From Cladocopium goreaui (taxonomy: Eukaryota; Sar; Dinophyceae; Suessiales; Symbiodiniaceae), in NCBI GenBank assembly GCA_947184155.2, contig CAMXCT020000815.1, forward strand, positions 29,943 through 93,942: 64,000 nt of DNA, in the 5' to 3' direction. A model generated the notes under the pieces. It worked only from the letters and a program-made list of their open reading frames with translations, searched no databases and was not told the origin of the DNA. This document shows, piece after piece, positions 30,512 to 41,726 of this stretch. Each line of letters starts with the position of its first letter. The stretch's first letter is position 1. Both the position numbers and the translations under genes were made by a program.

Positions 30512-31655
30512 TTTGGACAAATTTGGAGACAAATTTGGACAAATTTGGAGACAAACATTCCAATTTCAAAATATTCATTACAATTTCTTCGATTTCTTCG
30601 ATTTCTGAAACATTTTGAAACATTTTTGAAACATTCATTTCATTCAGTGCACATGTTTTGGGTCCACATTGTCCACATGTTTGATGATTGTTGGAGATCC
30701 AAAGCATAGCACTGGGAATCTGAGTTGAAGCATGATGAGCTGAAGGATCTGCGAAATCAGAGCCCTTCACGCCTATCCAACAGATTCTAATTCTACTCTG
30801 TTTTAGACGGTAGTTTGTGACACCAACGGAAAAATCCTTGAACATCAATCTTCCCACAATGTAGTGCAGCAAGGTTGCTGTGTGAAACAAGGCTTCTGCT
30901 GTACGGACTGAGCAGAAGTAGGTTCCTGCTGGCCCCTGGGTGTGCACTTGGAAGGAGAAGCGAGAAATTGAAGAAAAGAACCGAAAGCTTCATGAAGAGA
31001 AGGAGGGAAAGAGTCGCCGCCACACCGTTGTTCAAACAGACAACGGCATCAACGGCTCAGCTGTGTTTCCTTGATAAACCTTAATCCTGGGCTTCACGGT
31101 TTCACCCTGTTGGGGAAGGATCGCTCTCAGTAGAAACCTCTGACAGCTGCAGGTTGGCCTGGAGTGATTTCATTTTAATGACCAAAATGACCAAAACTCT
31201 CATAAACTCTCGCGACGTTGGTCTCGCACCCACGCATTTGACAGTTTCTTTGAGGCTTTTGATGCGGATGCAACAGCCATGATCACATGAATCACATGGG
31301 ATAAGAATTGTGTACAGTAGTGTTTCTGCTTTTCGGCCAAGCGAGGGAAAGCTTGAAGTGGACACAAAGAATGTCCGTGAAGAATTGGTATCTTGCCTTG
31401 GATGATGAACCCATTCTTGGGTTGACCCAGTTGACCCATGTTATGAGGTGGCTCGGGGAATCACGTTGGAGATAACGAGTGAACCACTCCTTTGAGGCAA
31501 AGGTGCATGTCGCGATTGTCGCGATGCACATGTGTCGCTATTTTCACATCACACATGAATGTAGATATGCCATTGCGAAGCCCGCAGGCGCTTGTTTCAC
31601 GATGTATTGCTTCCTTTGACAAAGTTGGGAGCATCCCAGCCATTGCCCCAGCTGT
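30512..31655. other. stretch with only ambiguous frames
   Basis: Short gatttcttc and gaaacatttt repeats at 30590-30630. Two overlapping + frames at 31340-31475 are both open (REELVSCLG or SLKWTQRMSVKNWYLALDDE); neither has a decisive boundary. Confidence 0.4.
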
Positions 31656-31664
31656 AACTCCAAG

Positions 31665-31739
31665 GGCAAAGTGCTGGAATCCGTCGCTCTGGAGCATGCG
31701 AAGCTAAAGACCCGGGTGAAGGACGTGGTTTTGCTGGGG
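31665..31739 (+). CDS. 25-codon helical exon, GA donor proposed
   Basis: After ctccaag (AG 31663-31664). GKVLESVALEHAKLKTRVKD then VVLLG. If it splices at ga (31740-31741) it is in phase 0 with 31800; otherwise it ends in GE and TAG. Confidence 0.55.
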
Positions 31740-31780
31740 GAATAGGTCGCCTTGAGCAGAGCAGCAAAGGGTTGCCAGCT

Positions 31781-31812
31781 AAGCCTCATGCCACCTAAGC
31801 CTCATGCCACCT
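31781..31812. repeat. 16-bp tandem duplication at acceptor
   Basis: aagcctcatgccacct occurs twice in tandem. The AG used for the exon at 31800 lies in the second copy. Confidence 0.85.
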
Positions 31813-31911
31813 ATGTTCGAATTCAAAAGCCTCAAAAAACTGCCCTCACAAAGCCGAATCAACGAGAGAGCCAGGAGCTGGAGACTGAAGAGAAGAAGCT
31901 CAAGGACAGCG
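31800..31911 (+). CDS. coiled-coil-like exon
   Basis: After acctaag (AG 31798-31799), with a GT donor at 31912. 37 codons plus one: PHATYVRIQKPQKTALTKPN then QRESQELETEEKKLKDS. Charged and helical. Confidence 0.58.
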
Positions 31912-32111
31912 GTGGCTAACTCGAACTCAGCTGGGCTCTGGGTGGATCTGGGCAGATCCTGGCAGGTCACAGAATTTTCTCCAAACAGGGTGCCACCAGT
32001 GCCACCAGTGCCACCAGTGCCACTGTTGCTATCTGTTGCTTGTGTCAAAGAAGAATTACAAGAGCTCTTCAGCTGCTCATCTTGGTATATCCAAAACATG
32101 AATCGAACACC

Positions 32112-33130
32112 ATAGGGGCCTTTAATGGGCATTCCTTTTAAAAAGACGTGGGGATCATTAGATGATTTAGATATTTGAATATTTTATTGCCGACTTTCAG
32201 GAGATATATAATATGCGCGCAGCAAATTGTAGACATTGCAGAGATTTTTTTTGTCTTCCATGGTTAACCATTATGGGATTTTTAATGGTGATTAATGGTG
32301 ATTAATGGTGGTTAATGATGGTTAATATATGGTCATTATCAAGCTGATGACAAGGCCTACTGTATCAGGCATGACTTCCGGATAAACAAACCCCGCTCAT
32401 GTCAGATAAATGGCTTTTCCCAAATTTGACGCTTACTGTCTCAAAGCATTCGATTTCTGTAATTTCTGTAAAGCAGAATCCCAAAACCACTCTTCGCAAA
32501 CTTTGAAATGTCTTGAGTGTTTGCAGATGCCTTTAGGATGCCAACGCGCATCTCTGGGCAAAGCAAAAGACCATGAAGGATGGGATGAGGGTCTTGAAAC
32601 AAAACAGCATGTTGAGCCTGCACAGCACACCATTCCTGCCGAAACAATTTGCTCCTCATGAAGGTATCTAACTGAGTACCGACCCAAGATACACTCTTTC
32701 GATAAGTGTCACAGCTTCATGATAGTTTATCAATTTGTTAGCAAAGCATCACGGAGGACCTCAAGGTCACGTCATCACTACTTTTTCAGTGCTTGCTATT
32801 CTTTCTGATTGTCTTTCCTGGTTGCTGGCTAAAGGATGCTCTGCAGAAAGCAGCGGATTTTATGCGGGCTTGGGTTGCAACAGGCAACTTGGACTACGAA
32901 AAGTGATATTGTCATTGGATGTCATTGGAGTATCTTTAAGATTCTTTAAGTATGGGTCGTTCCAGTTGCTTGTCACCTGGATGATCCTGGATGTTTCAGT
33001 TGGCCCAGTTGGCCTACTTCAATCCACGATATGGGCGTTATTTGATGTATATAATTGGATCATGTGAAATGCACCTCTTCTTGGAAGTCAGTTCCTAACC
33101 ATCACTGGACGACAGTGCATTGTGGCACCC
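32112..33130. other. stretch with weak coding signal only
   Basis: Contains a ttaatggtga tandem repeat at 32280-32330. A frame at 32476-32661 (SLGKAKDHEGWDEGLETKQH) and a membrane-like frame at 32735-33067 are possible, but neither has clear boundaries. Confidence 0.35.
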
Positions 33131-33136
33131 ATGCAG

Positions 33137-33196
33137 GTGCTCCAGACACCGACGTGGACTCCATCATCCAGCTGGTCACGGAGAGCTCAAAATAGG
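33137..33196 (+). CDS. short exon, unknown
   Basis: After catgcag (AG 33135-33136). Product: APDTDVDSIIQLVTESSK before TAG. The 3' end is uncertain. Confidence 0.48.
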
Positions 33197-33481
33197 CTCG
33201 CCGTTGAATGTGACACCTGCCAAGCACAGGCCCAAAGATTGGCAGGTGCATTGTCAAAGTCTGTCAAAGTGAAAAGCAAGTTGAAAGTGGAAGAGGGACC
33301 ACTACCTGACACCATCAAAAGGCGAGGAAAATACCTTGTTCGGGAATGTTGCAGAAACTTATTCATAGACAAGAATAGACACGAAGAGACAAGAATAGAT
33401 GTATTGATATATTTCAATATATTGCATGTATCAGAAAAGAAGGTAAGCCCCTGTTTGTTAACTGACACTAACTACCACTGG

Positions 33482-33528
33482 ACGGCAACAATGGCCAGCT
33501 CACCGAAGACCTCGAGACTTACGACTTG
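33482..33528 (+). CDS. short exon before GT donor
   Basis: Frame GNNGQLTEDLETYDL reaches a GT donor at 33529. There is no obvious acceptor. The preceding ctaactaccactggacg resembles ctaaccatcactggacg at 33097. Confidence 0.42.
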
Positions 33529-33655
33529 GTAATCTTGCAAAATCTTGCAAAGAACTCGATGTGTTGCATTGAGTTTCAGAGAGCCAGAAAAGAATCTTCG
33601 GATTCAAGGTATGAAGTATACAAAGTAAACCTTAGATTAACATTTGTTTCCCAAG

Positions 33656-33701
33656 ACTGAGGCTCGACTCGTTTATCTCTTGCACTATGCTTTCAACTTG
33701 T
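33656..33701 (+). CDS. 46-bp exon
   Basis: Between tcccaag (AG 33654-33655) and a gtgagt donor at 33702: TEARLVYLLHYAFNL. Confidence 0.52.
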
Positions 33702-34176
33702 GTGAGTTTTTGAATTCTTGTGCTGGAGACGGACCCTGTCGTACGTCTCTTGTGAGTTTTAATCTACTGCCAAATGGTGTCTCACACAGAAGCCCTCAAT
33801 GTCAGCTTTTGAATCCACCGAAAAATGTGGGGCTGCTGCGATCCATTTGAATTCTATCAGATTCTATCATGAATCATAAGCTTCTCGCATTTTCACTGCT
33901 GTGATGGTACCCTTTCCGCTCTGGCAGGGACAAGACTGTTCAGCCTGAAGGGCAACTTAGTGGGCGAGACTTATAGAGTTGGAAAATCCATCTGACAGAC
34001 AAAAAAAGACAAAACACAGCTAGGTGGTATCCAAGGCTTCTGGCATGGGTCTTCTAGAGTTGAATTCCCTGTTCCGAGTCGAGAACTTCACACTACATTC
34101 TGAGACATTCGTCACGGAAGGTTCACACCACATCAGACTGACTAAGCTGACATAAGCCGACTAAGCCGACTAAAAG

Positions 34177-34340
34177 CCGTCGCTTCAAATCTACCAGAGG
34201 CACAAAACCGACTGCAGGACAAAGCATTCTGCCATGGCGTTGCCATGATTTGTATGGCTTGGGGGATGGACCTAGCCGATGGGTCCGGACTCCAAAAAGT
34301 GCTGAGATTTTCGTTCCACGACTCCAAAACCTTGCAGTGA
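34177..34340 (+). CDS. exon, unknown soluble protein
   Basis: After ctaaaag (AG 34175-34176). Product: VASNLPEAQNRLQDKAFCHG, VAMICMAWGMDLADGSGLQK, VLRFSFHDSKTLQ, then TGA. A GC donor near 34333 is possible. Confidence 0.58.
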
Positions 34341-35405
34341 GGATGCAAAAAGATGCAAAAAGAAACTACGTATATGAAGTTACTATATGAAGTTACTATA
34401 TGAAGCTACTATATGACATATATGATTCTGAAATTGTAATCCAATTTGTGAGTCTTTTTCAGAATCTGTTTTTCCGCTTTTTTGCTTTGTGGGAATGTAT
34501 CGGGAAATGTGGATGTTCCCCAAATGTCTCCGAAGTAGCTCATAAGAAGGGAGTCTAGACATTGGAGGCAGGTTTAAGACCCATATTCATAGAGAATCCA
34601 ATGATAATCCCGGTACTTGTTCATAGTTTTTCCACGCCTTTGAGCATATCTCGCAGGTAGACGCTACAGGACTTCACCCTCCTATGCGCCAGAAAGGAAG
34701 AGGCACACTGAGAAGAATACCAGAATCAGAAACAGAATGGAATGGGACTGTAGCAGCTGTAGCAAGCATGACGGACCGATGTCCTAGGCGTGGCAACTTG
34801 CAGTGAGGATGTGAGGATGGACTTGTTGTTTTCCGATCACCTGCATGATTCACATGATATGAAACGGCTGAAACGAGGTTAGCATAGAAATTCAGTGGCA
34901 TTGCAAGGGCCTGGGCCAGTTTTGCAGCACGGAAGTTTCGTTCCTGTTTTTCAGCACGCCTCCTGCCGCCTGGACCATGCCTTCCAAAGGAGTTTGTAAC
35001 CACAAATACTCACTTGTGAGTCACTTTTGTTGTTTGTTGACACAGTTCATGTCTACTTGCCAATGAGTTTTAAAGTGAGTCACTACACTTTCACTTGCTG
35101 TGGGTGAAGTAAGGCAAAACCTTTGTTGGGGGACTTTCAGATAACAAGATGCAAAAGACTTTGAAAGCTCAATGATCAGACCTGATGAAGATTGCTACCA
35201 ATCTATTGGCCTGTGTATGTTTCTTTAGTTCGGACAGTTTTGGTACATTTCTCGCAATTGGCATTAGCCGAATGGCCTTGACCCGCCCGCGATTCCATGC
35301 GGCCTACTAAGCGGGAGCCCCTGCTCGCAAGGCAGATTGATTCTCACTAATTCTCAAGGGCTCATATGCCTTGGCATCATGTACATCTCATTTCTTCAGA
35401 GGGTT
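34341..35405. other. stretch with weak signals
   Basis: A repeated tatgaagttac(t) at 34370-34405. A frame at 34663-34710 (TLQDFTLLCARKEEAH) and one at 34954-35012 before a gtgagt donor are possible small exons. Confidence 0.35.
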
Positions 35406-35411
35406 TTCAAG

Positions 35412-35459
35412 CACGTTGTAGCAAAGGATGGCGTCAGCTTTGTTATTTGGATCTCCTTG
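35412..35459 (+). CDS. short hydrophobic exon
   Basis: After tttcaag (AG 35410-35411): HVVAKDGVSFVIWISL, then a GC donor at 35460 (or Ala-Ala-stop). A Cys-rich alternative frame (KFCGGFCVEVCPI) at 35500-35560 is open too. Confidence 0.42.
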
Positions 35460-35771
35460 GCTGCATAGAAAGGACCCAGAAAAGATACGCGCTGCAGCCC
35501 TGTAAGTTCTGTGGCGGTTTTTGTGTGGAGGTGTGCCCCATCCTCCAAAGAGCATGGTGTCCTGAAGATTTTGGCTGTGGAGGTCGGGGGCTCCGTGGAT
35601 CATGCTGGACACTTTACATAGACTGCACGTGATCAAACCTGTCAGGTCTATGATTTCCACACATCCAACGGTTTTGGCTCAGGGTCACCAGTATGTATGA
35701 AGCACTGTGAAGCGATATACTGAATATTGCTGGCTTTGTTTTTTCGGTTCGTCCGTGATGTTCCTGTGAAG

Positions 35772-35837
35772 GCAAAATTGGACCGGAGCGTCGAGAGAGC
35801 TTTTTTGGTGCGCCAACTGTTGGGGATGCCTCGCTGG
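35772..35837 (+). CDS. 66-bp exon
   Basis: Between tgtgaag (AG 35770-35771) and GT at 35838, exactly 22 codons: AKLDRSVERAFLVRQLLGMP then RW. Good boundaries. Confidence 0.62.
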
Positions 35838-36163
35838 GTTGAATCCTTCTCCAGTTTGCTCTGCCCTTGATGCCCTTGAAAAAATGTGAAAAAATGAGGT
35901 GTGATCACATAGTAACCATAGTACATATTCTGTGCATTGTGCGACCATTGTCAACTGGGCTGGAGGCTCCCCAAGTCCATTGCTTTCCCACTCCTGAAAT
36001 CGGAATGTGGCAACATGGGATGACTTTCAATTGGTTTCAATTGGTTTCAATTGTAAATTCATTAAATTCTGGACCTGGGTGGTGACAACATCACCAAACA
36101 TCATACAACATCCACCAACTGGTTGACGTCGTGGTAGCTCCGTGTGGCTCCGTGTGTTTTGAG

Positions 36164-36244
36164 GTGCTCACCTTGCAGCGCCCGCGCTTCCGCAGACTCT
36201 CCACTGGTTGGGCTCAGCTCGCGGACTCGGTTTCAGCCACATAA
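36164..36244 (+). CDS. basic exon with stop
   Basis: After tttgag (AG 36162-36163): VLTLQRPRFRRLSTGWAQLA then DSVSAT, TAA 36242-36244. Confidence 0.55.
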   Translation: MLTLQRPRFRRLSTGWAQLADSVSAT

Positions 36245-36407
36245 TGCCAACTGGACTAGAAGCAAAAGGTGCACTGGATGGCATTCCGTATGTATGGAGA
36301 AAAATATCCAGAACGGATGTTTTAAAGCAAAAGGTGTTGCATGTGTGGTCTCCTTTGACCCCAATTTCCAATAATTCTGATCTATCCTGAAGAGTCTTGT
36401 GTTGCAG

Positions 36408-36502
36408 CTTTGTCTCAAGCTGGGCCGGACTTCGTGTGGCGTGCCTACTGGGGCAGTATAGGCGTGGCAAGAACTGTGATCCGCGGGAGGCTTGTTGCAT
36501 GA
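36408..36502 (+). CDS. exon, unknown
   Basis: After gttgcag (AG 36406-36407): LSQAGPDFVWRAYWGSIGVA then RTVIRGRLVA, TGA 36500-36502. Confidence 0.57.
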
Positions 36503-36530
36503 GTTCACCTTGCTGGAAAGATCATACTGT

Positions 36531-36632
36531 GCACCCATTGTACATAGCTATTGAACATGGCCATAGAAATAGTTGATTTTCCCATTAACAGTGGTGATTT
36601 TCCATAGTTTTTTGTTAGTTTACCAGAGGGTA
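36531..36632. mobile_element. MITE family A copy 2
   Basis: The interior (acatagctattgaacatggc, ttttcccatt, ggtgattttccatag) and right end (taccagagggta) match the 26800 copy. The left end is degenerate. Confidence 0.8.
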
Positions 36633-36708
36633 CCAAAATTTACCAGTTTTTTTTTTGCGATCCCACACAGCGCGACACGAGGACGCCTCTCCAATGTATT
36701 TTTTCCAG

Positions 36709-36790
36709 GTTTGATCGTTGGCGGTGCAGGTTTCACAACAGGATTCGAGCCCAGCTCATTGAACTACAGCCATGGAGCACCTTGATTTGA
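36709..36790 (+). CDS. possible basic exon
   Basis: After tttccag (AG 36707-36708): FDRWRCRFHNRIRAQLIELQ then PWSTLI, TGA. Another frame is also open. Confidence 0.38.
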
Positions 36791-37261
36791 GAAACGTGAG
36801 ATTGACAGGTTGAGGGGTTGGGAACTGGAAGAGAAAGTCTATGCTTGAAGCCAAGTTGCTGTTCGCATTGTTTCCCAACTTTGGGAGCAGGGTGCAGGGA
36901 AGCGCGGGTGTTGGCATTCGGCAATGAGAGCTCGCACTGACAGAGCATGTTGATCCAGCTATTCGACAGTCATTTTTTGCATTTTGTGCTGAGTGAAAAA
37001 ACCAAGGTTTTTGGCTACATTTGGTATGGCTGCGAAAAACATGTTCGACTACAATCGCAGCTTGGCACTCTCCAAGATTAGCGGGTTGGGCTTTGTTACT
37101 CAGAATTGGTGGGTGTCAAACCTTTGCTGTACGTGCTACACATTTGTGCAGTTTACGCAGCGCAGGGTCTTGGTTGCACAGGGTTTGGTTTCTCTTGGGC
37201 TCGATTGTTAGTAAATGTCTTAAGTTTCTTAAATGTCAATATATTTTTGCTGGCTGTATCA

Positions 37262-37559
37262 GCGAGGTGAAAACTTCCAGTTCGACCAAGAGCAGCGCCT
37301 AAGTCGAGAACTTCTTCGTCAGATTCTGCAGCTGAAGCGCTTCACGCTCTTTCGAGAGGAGCTGGGTTGTATTGGGTTGTACTTGGGTTGTGGGATGCTG
37401 GAAAAGGACCTGCAAAAATTGGGAATTGCATTGCACCGGGATGTCGAGGTTTCCCATCTCGAAATATCTGATCTCTGGGCAGATGTTTGCAACTTTGATG
37501 CTGTTTGTACCTTGCGCCAAGCACTGACTTGCCGGCATTTTGAACCGACAGGACATTAG
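37262..37559 (+). CDS. long exon, unknown soluble protein
   Basis: After gtatcag (AG 37260-37261): GENFQFDQEQRLSRELLRQI, LQLKRFTLFREELGC, HRDVEVSHLEISDLWADVCN, FDAVCTLRQALTC, to TAG at 37557-37559. A ttgggttgta repeat at 37365-37395 lies inside. It may be two exons. Confidence 0.55.
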
Positions 37560-38064
37560 AGATTTGGTGGAACTGACAGTGGGGAAAATGGAAATGTATC
37601 ACTTGGTGGCAGCTCTGTTTATGGAATCCTCCATGGCACTGTGCCTTGGCGTCCAAGCCTCGCATCCAGGTGGTTTGGGGTTTCAAGCTGCACGCACACC
37701 TTATAACAGAAGCTCGTGAGATTGACTGTATTGAGTATCTGGAAATCATGTAGACTCTTGCTAAGTGCAAAAAAAGATGCAGCACGCACTTACAACATTT
37801 TAGTGCAGAGAGGTGTATAAGTCATAAAACTTACTATCAAGATGAACACCATTTCGTTCAAAGAACGAAGCGGGCCATGTAGTCATGTGTGAGTCATGTG
37901 GTAGGTACTTTGAAGGACGAATCCATCACGTGGCCCCACCTTTCATTTTATCTTTGTTGTACATTTCCATTGCGAGTGCCTTCATGCAGCTGGGCGGCAA
38001 GGTGTTCGCAGGGCTAGGTTGGTATAGCATGGTGTAGCTGAAGTCGTCCCACAGGCGGGAAAGG

Positions 38065-38105
38065 TGATTGTTCCATATTGTTCCATATTGTTCCATATTG
38101 TTCCA
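38065..38105. repeat. gttccatatt tandem repeat
   Basis: Four copies of attgttccat(att) just upstream of the exon at 38122. Confidence 0.85.
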
Positions 38106-38121
38106 GTGTTCAGGTGTCCAG

Positions 38122-38420
38122 GTGTGCAATGAATCTGAAGCCAGTGTGGGAGACCCAACTAGGAGCCTGGTTGACGTCATAGCGACCCGGTGCGCACAAG
38201 CCAAGCAGGTACCATGTCTTACCCTCCATGGGATCAGATGGGATCAGGTATTTGCTGCTGGCAGTGTGGCTGAGTATGCACGCCTCTATCTGTTCGCACA
38301 GCTTCGGGGTGCGATTGCTCACCAGATTCGCCTCTTGCTTACTCCATCAGAGGCAGCGTTCAGTCAGGGTGAGCTGGGTGAGGCAGCTAATTCTGGAAAA
38401 CCCAGAGATGACAATTCAAG
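38122..38420 (+). CDS. long exon, unknown
   Basis: After tgtccag (AG 38120-38121): GDPTRSLVDVIATRCAQAKQ, AAGSVAEYARLYLFAQLRGA, IAHQIRLLLTPSEAAFSQGE. The helical part AEYARLYLFAQL..AIAHQIRLLL looks real. The 3' end is uncertain, with the frame open to 38529. Internal introns are possible. Confidence 0.5.
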
Positions 38421-38830
38421 AAGCATGCCAAACATTCCCAATATTTGGTTCATGCTGCCAAAAAAGGGTGGTGATTGGATTCCAAGGTTCGTCTCCCAGT
38501 CCCTGGTATGCAGCAGATGGGTGTGCTGAATGCTCGGCTGGCGGACTTTGAACGTCAAGGTTTGGGAGTTTGGGTGGCTGTGACATGTTTTGATTATATA
38601 ATTATGTCCGTGTATACTGAGTATATACTGTATACATATATATATATAGTTATATAATTATGTAATTATATATATATTATAGAGTATATGTATATAGAGG
38701 CATAGATACACACGTATACAATTGATATATACATCAACAACAATTTGTCTCGGGGCCTCCTGGATTCAGCTATCGCTTTTGGTAGCTATCACGAAACCTT
38801 GTAACGGAATGCTTATGGAGGACTTTGCAG

Positions 38831-38990
38831 AGTTAACATCATCAGTCCATGATTTAGATCGCAGACAGACGAGCCTGCTTCCTGTTCCCGACGCACTGAG
38901 CCATCATTTCACCATCGCCAATCTGGCTGAAACCTGTTGGGGCAGAGTTTTGCAGAATATTGTTTCAGAGAGGTTCTTTTCTTTGCCTTT
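38831..38990 (+). CDS. exon, unknown
   Basis: After tttgcag (AG 38829-38830): LTSSVHDLDRRQTSLLPVPD, ALSHHFTIANLAETCWGRVL, QNIVSERFF. The 3' end is not determined. Confidence 0.48.
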
Positions 38991-39090
38991 CAGAGAGGCA
39001 AGAGGCCAGGTGACCCACCACAACCAAAACCTGCCTGCTGTCCGCCCCACGGTACAGGTGTGCAGGGCATGCTAAGGGTGCCAGTGATAG

Positions 39091-39360
39091 GTGGAAGGCA
39101 AGACTGGATGCAACGACAGCCTTTGCAGGGTGTGCCAGAGGACTGATAAGGTGGTTGGGTTTGCGTTCCACATAAAAAAAATCGCAGAGGATGGTTTGCA
39201 CTGTAGAATCTGTAGAAGTCGTCAAGATATGGAACAGGAAAATAACCGAACATTTCAAAATCTGTTGAAATTCCGATGGGATTATGAACCCCGGCAGCTG
39301 CTGTCAAGTGTGTCTCTTTCTTTGGACCGGGTGAGGACCAGCAGAATCCAGACCTGTTGG
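39091..39360 (+). CDS. possible Cys-rich exon
   Basis: Open frame with CNDSLCRVCQRTDK and a later HCRICRSRQDMEQ. The paired CxxC spacing could bind zinc, but splice sites are weak. Confidence 0.33.
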
Positions 39361-39515
39361 GAGAAGGCTTGGTCCAAGACCGTTGCAGGATCAACGACAT
39401 GGGAAAAAAGAGAACAAAATAGGTTTCACACTGGTTTCACATTGGTTCATGTGTCATACATGTATTGGTCGTATATGTGTGTGCATATTTCATGCCATGG
39501 GCCGGTCCTTCCAAG

Positions 39516-39628
39516 GCATCAAGGCTTGGAACAAGGAAGACAACATCATGGGATCAGCGCAGGTGCCAAGTGGCCGGGGCGTCGGAAAGTTTGGAGGCAG
39601 TTGGTTTGGCCCTGGCGGTGTGATTAGA
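39516..39628 (+). CDS. Gly-rich exon of the 39.5-40.1 kb gene
   Basis: Between ttccaag (AG 39514-39515) and GT at 39629. Product: IKAWNKEDNIMGSAQVPSGR then GVGKFGGSWFGPGGVIR. Ends in phase 0, joining 39782 (phase 0). Confidence 0.68.
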
Positions 39629-39781
39629 GTACGATTTACAGACCCTGCACTGACATTTTGGCCATTTTGACATTACATACATTTACCATCATTTGCAACT
39701 TTCAGACACCACTATTGTACCAAACACCGCTCGTTTTCTTGCTGGAGTAAGCCATAACTCTCTTCTCTTCCCGCTTTGAAG

Positions 39782-39917
39782 GGGGCACTGAACAAGCACG
39801 TGGACCTTTTCCGAAGATTGCAGTGCAAGTGGCAGTGCTTCGATGCCTATGCACGCGTTTGCATGGCCCTGGGAGCAAATCAGCTTCTTGTCACAAAAAA
39901 TCACAGTGCTGTGAACT
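39782..39917 (+). CDS. helical exon of the 39.5-40.1 kb gene
   Basis: After tttgaag (AG 39780-39781): GALNKHVDLFRRLQCKWQCF, DAYARVCMALGANQLLVTKN, HSAVN. Read on, the frame meets TGA at 39917-39919. Skipping one copy of the 14-bp direct repeat plus the spacer restores the frame into 39978. Confidence 0.65.
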
Positions 39918-39978
39918 GACATCCTGTTCTAATGAAGGGATGTCATGACTCCAACATTACTCCAAGTGCTGTGAACTG
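39905..39978 (+). other. introner-like 60-nt intron with direct and inverted repeats
   Basis: agtgctgtgaactg occurs at 39905-39918 and 39965-39978. Inside, tgacatcc (39917-39924) and ggatgtca (39941-39948) form an inverted repeat. Removing 60 nt in any register of the direct repeat joins HSAVN to WFPSKTV in frame. No register gives both GT and AG. Confidence 0.55.
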
Positions 39979-40122
39979 GTTCCCAAGCAAAACGGTGACA
40001 AAAAAGCAAGGCTTTATTGAACAGCACTGCCTTTCTCAGCTGTTTGGAGTCCTACCTATGTCGAGAGTAGTTTTCTTGCAGATCTATCCTCAGGGCAGCC
40101 CAGATGCATTCTTTATGACCGG
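39978..40122 (+). CDS. exon after the introner-like intron
   Basis: Continues the previous exon: WFPSKTVTKKQGFIEQHCLS, QLFGVLPMSRVVFLQIYPQG, SPDAFFMT, then a gtaagg donor at 40123. Confidence 0.58.
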
Positions 40123-40699
40123 GTAAGGCTAGTTCTTGGTCTGCAGTACTACCTTGTGATCACCACCCTGATCCAGTACAGGTGCGACAAAATGGCAGGC
40201 TGTGCTATTTTTGTCAACTTAGCGGACTGGAAGTCGCTGACCCTGCGCTGTTTTAGGTCATGTATTGCAGCTTCAATGCATTTCTTTTGAGGTCTTTTGG
40301 GGTGATATTTATGTTATAGAATGTTATAGACAGAGAAAGTTTGTCAACACGGATTTCACATAGTTCGCAGCCCTTGTGACTTTTCGCAATTCTTCTCCAG
40401 TTGCTTTGGCCGGACGATGATATCCCTTCGCGGCCAAGGTGTCCCAGCGTGTGCTTAACGCTCCTTGCGGGGTTTTGTAGCGGTGGTCTTGCCTTAGCTT
40501 ACTTGGACCTTGCGGGCTTAGGCCGCTTGACTGCTTGAAAATTGGGAAGCGAATTCCCCAGATCTTAGGAGGTTGAGAGTGCAAGGAATGGATCTAGATG
40601 GTAGCTGTAGTCAATGGACAAGCAACAGCATCGTTCCCGCTGTGAAACTGTTCATTGGTGGTACAAGAATGAGGTTGATGTTCAATCTGTCTAGAACCC

Positions 40700-40885
40700 G
40701 TGATGACGAGTATGCCAGTTGAATTGAATCTTCGAGACATCCAGTGGACTACACAGACTCCTAACCAAGAGACCCATCTCCATGCAGCCAGTGCTGCCAG
40801 GTGGAAGAAAAATCTGCCTGCTACAGCTCATGGGGTCTATTCCGGTTTGGATAGCTGCTATCAGCATTGCCTCTTGATTGAATGA
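40700..40885 (+). CDS. possible exon
   Basis: Open frame: VELNLRDIQWTTQTPNQETH, AASAARWKKNLPATAHGVYS, ending in TGA. Boundaries unclear. Confidence 0.33.
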   Translation: MMTSMPVELNLRDIQWTTQTPNQETHLHAASAARWKKNLPATAHGVYSGLDSCYQHCLLIE

Positions 40886-41046
40886 CTTACATCATTGATC
40901 ATGATCTTTACACATGTTAAAACAGATTTCTAAGCACTTCAACCATTTAAGCTGTAGCTAACTACTTGACGCGTAGAGACGACTGGGCTTTGGGACTTTT
41001 AGTCCAGCACATCGTCAGCGTTTTGACGTTTTTTCCATGTCGCAGA

Positions 41047-41170
41047 TAGCCTCTGGTTATGACTAACAGTTCGCCATGGGTTGTTGATGGCCCTAATCGA
41101 AATAGATGGTTTACCTATTAATAGCATGGTGATTTTTCCATGGCGAACTGTTAAATAACCAGATGGTATA
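41047..41170. mobile_element. MITE family A-related copy
   Basis: tagcctctggttat...acagttcgccatgg at the left mirrors ccatggcgaactgttaaa...taaccagatggtat at the right. The outer TIR matches the CCCTCTGGTWA family end, but the inner arms differ, so this may be a subfamily. Confidence 0.7.
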
Positions 41171-41351
41171 TCAAGATGCATGAGGTGATGCTGCTTAGGA
41201 ACGGATCTGATAATCCTGTGCCAGGTCAGTCGTGCAGTCGTTGTCCAATATGTGGTATGCAAATTGGAATCCAACCTCAGAAGAGATGGAATGTAACAAG
41301 ATAATATTGGCACCCCAAACCCTAAACCATCAATTTTGTGCTTTTCATGAT

Positions 41352-41400
41352 TGGGTTTCTGATGATTTTTGATGATTTTTGATGATTTTTGATGATTTCG
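41352..41400. repeat. gatgattttt tandem repeat
   Basis: Four to five copies of gatgatttttt in tandem. Confidence 0.85.
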
Positions 41401-41726
41401 GCATGTTTAAACCTTTAAACGGCACATATTGATGATGAATCTCTCTGCCGTTTGTCCCAGCCGATTTTGACCGACAAGTTTCTGAACCGAGATTGCGGCG
41501 AAGAAGTCCGACGAGGGAATTCCGCTGGTTGACAATGCATACAGGGCAACTTTGGTTTGAAAAGCCAAGCTGATAACTGGGTATGGGTCAAAATTAGGTA
41601 CCCCAATAATTGGATGGTCAATACTAAACTAGACAACTGATAACAAAACTTTTTTTTTTCTAATTTGACAAGTGCTTTGAAGAGTGTTGAAGGCGCTGGG
41701 TTAATCTTCTGGTTTTTTTAACCTAG

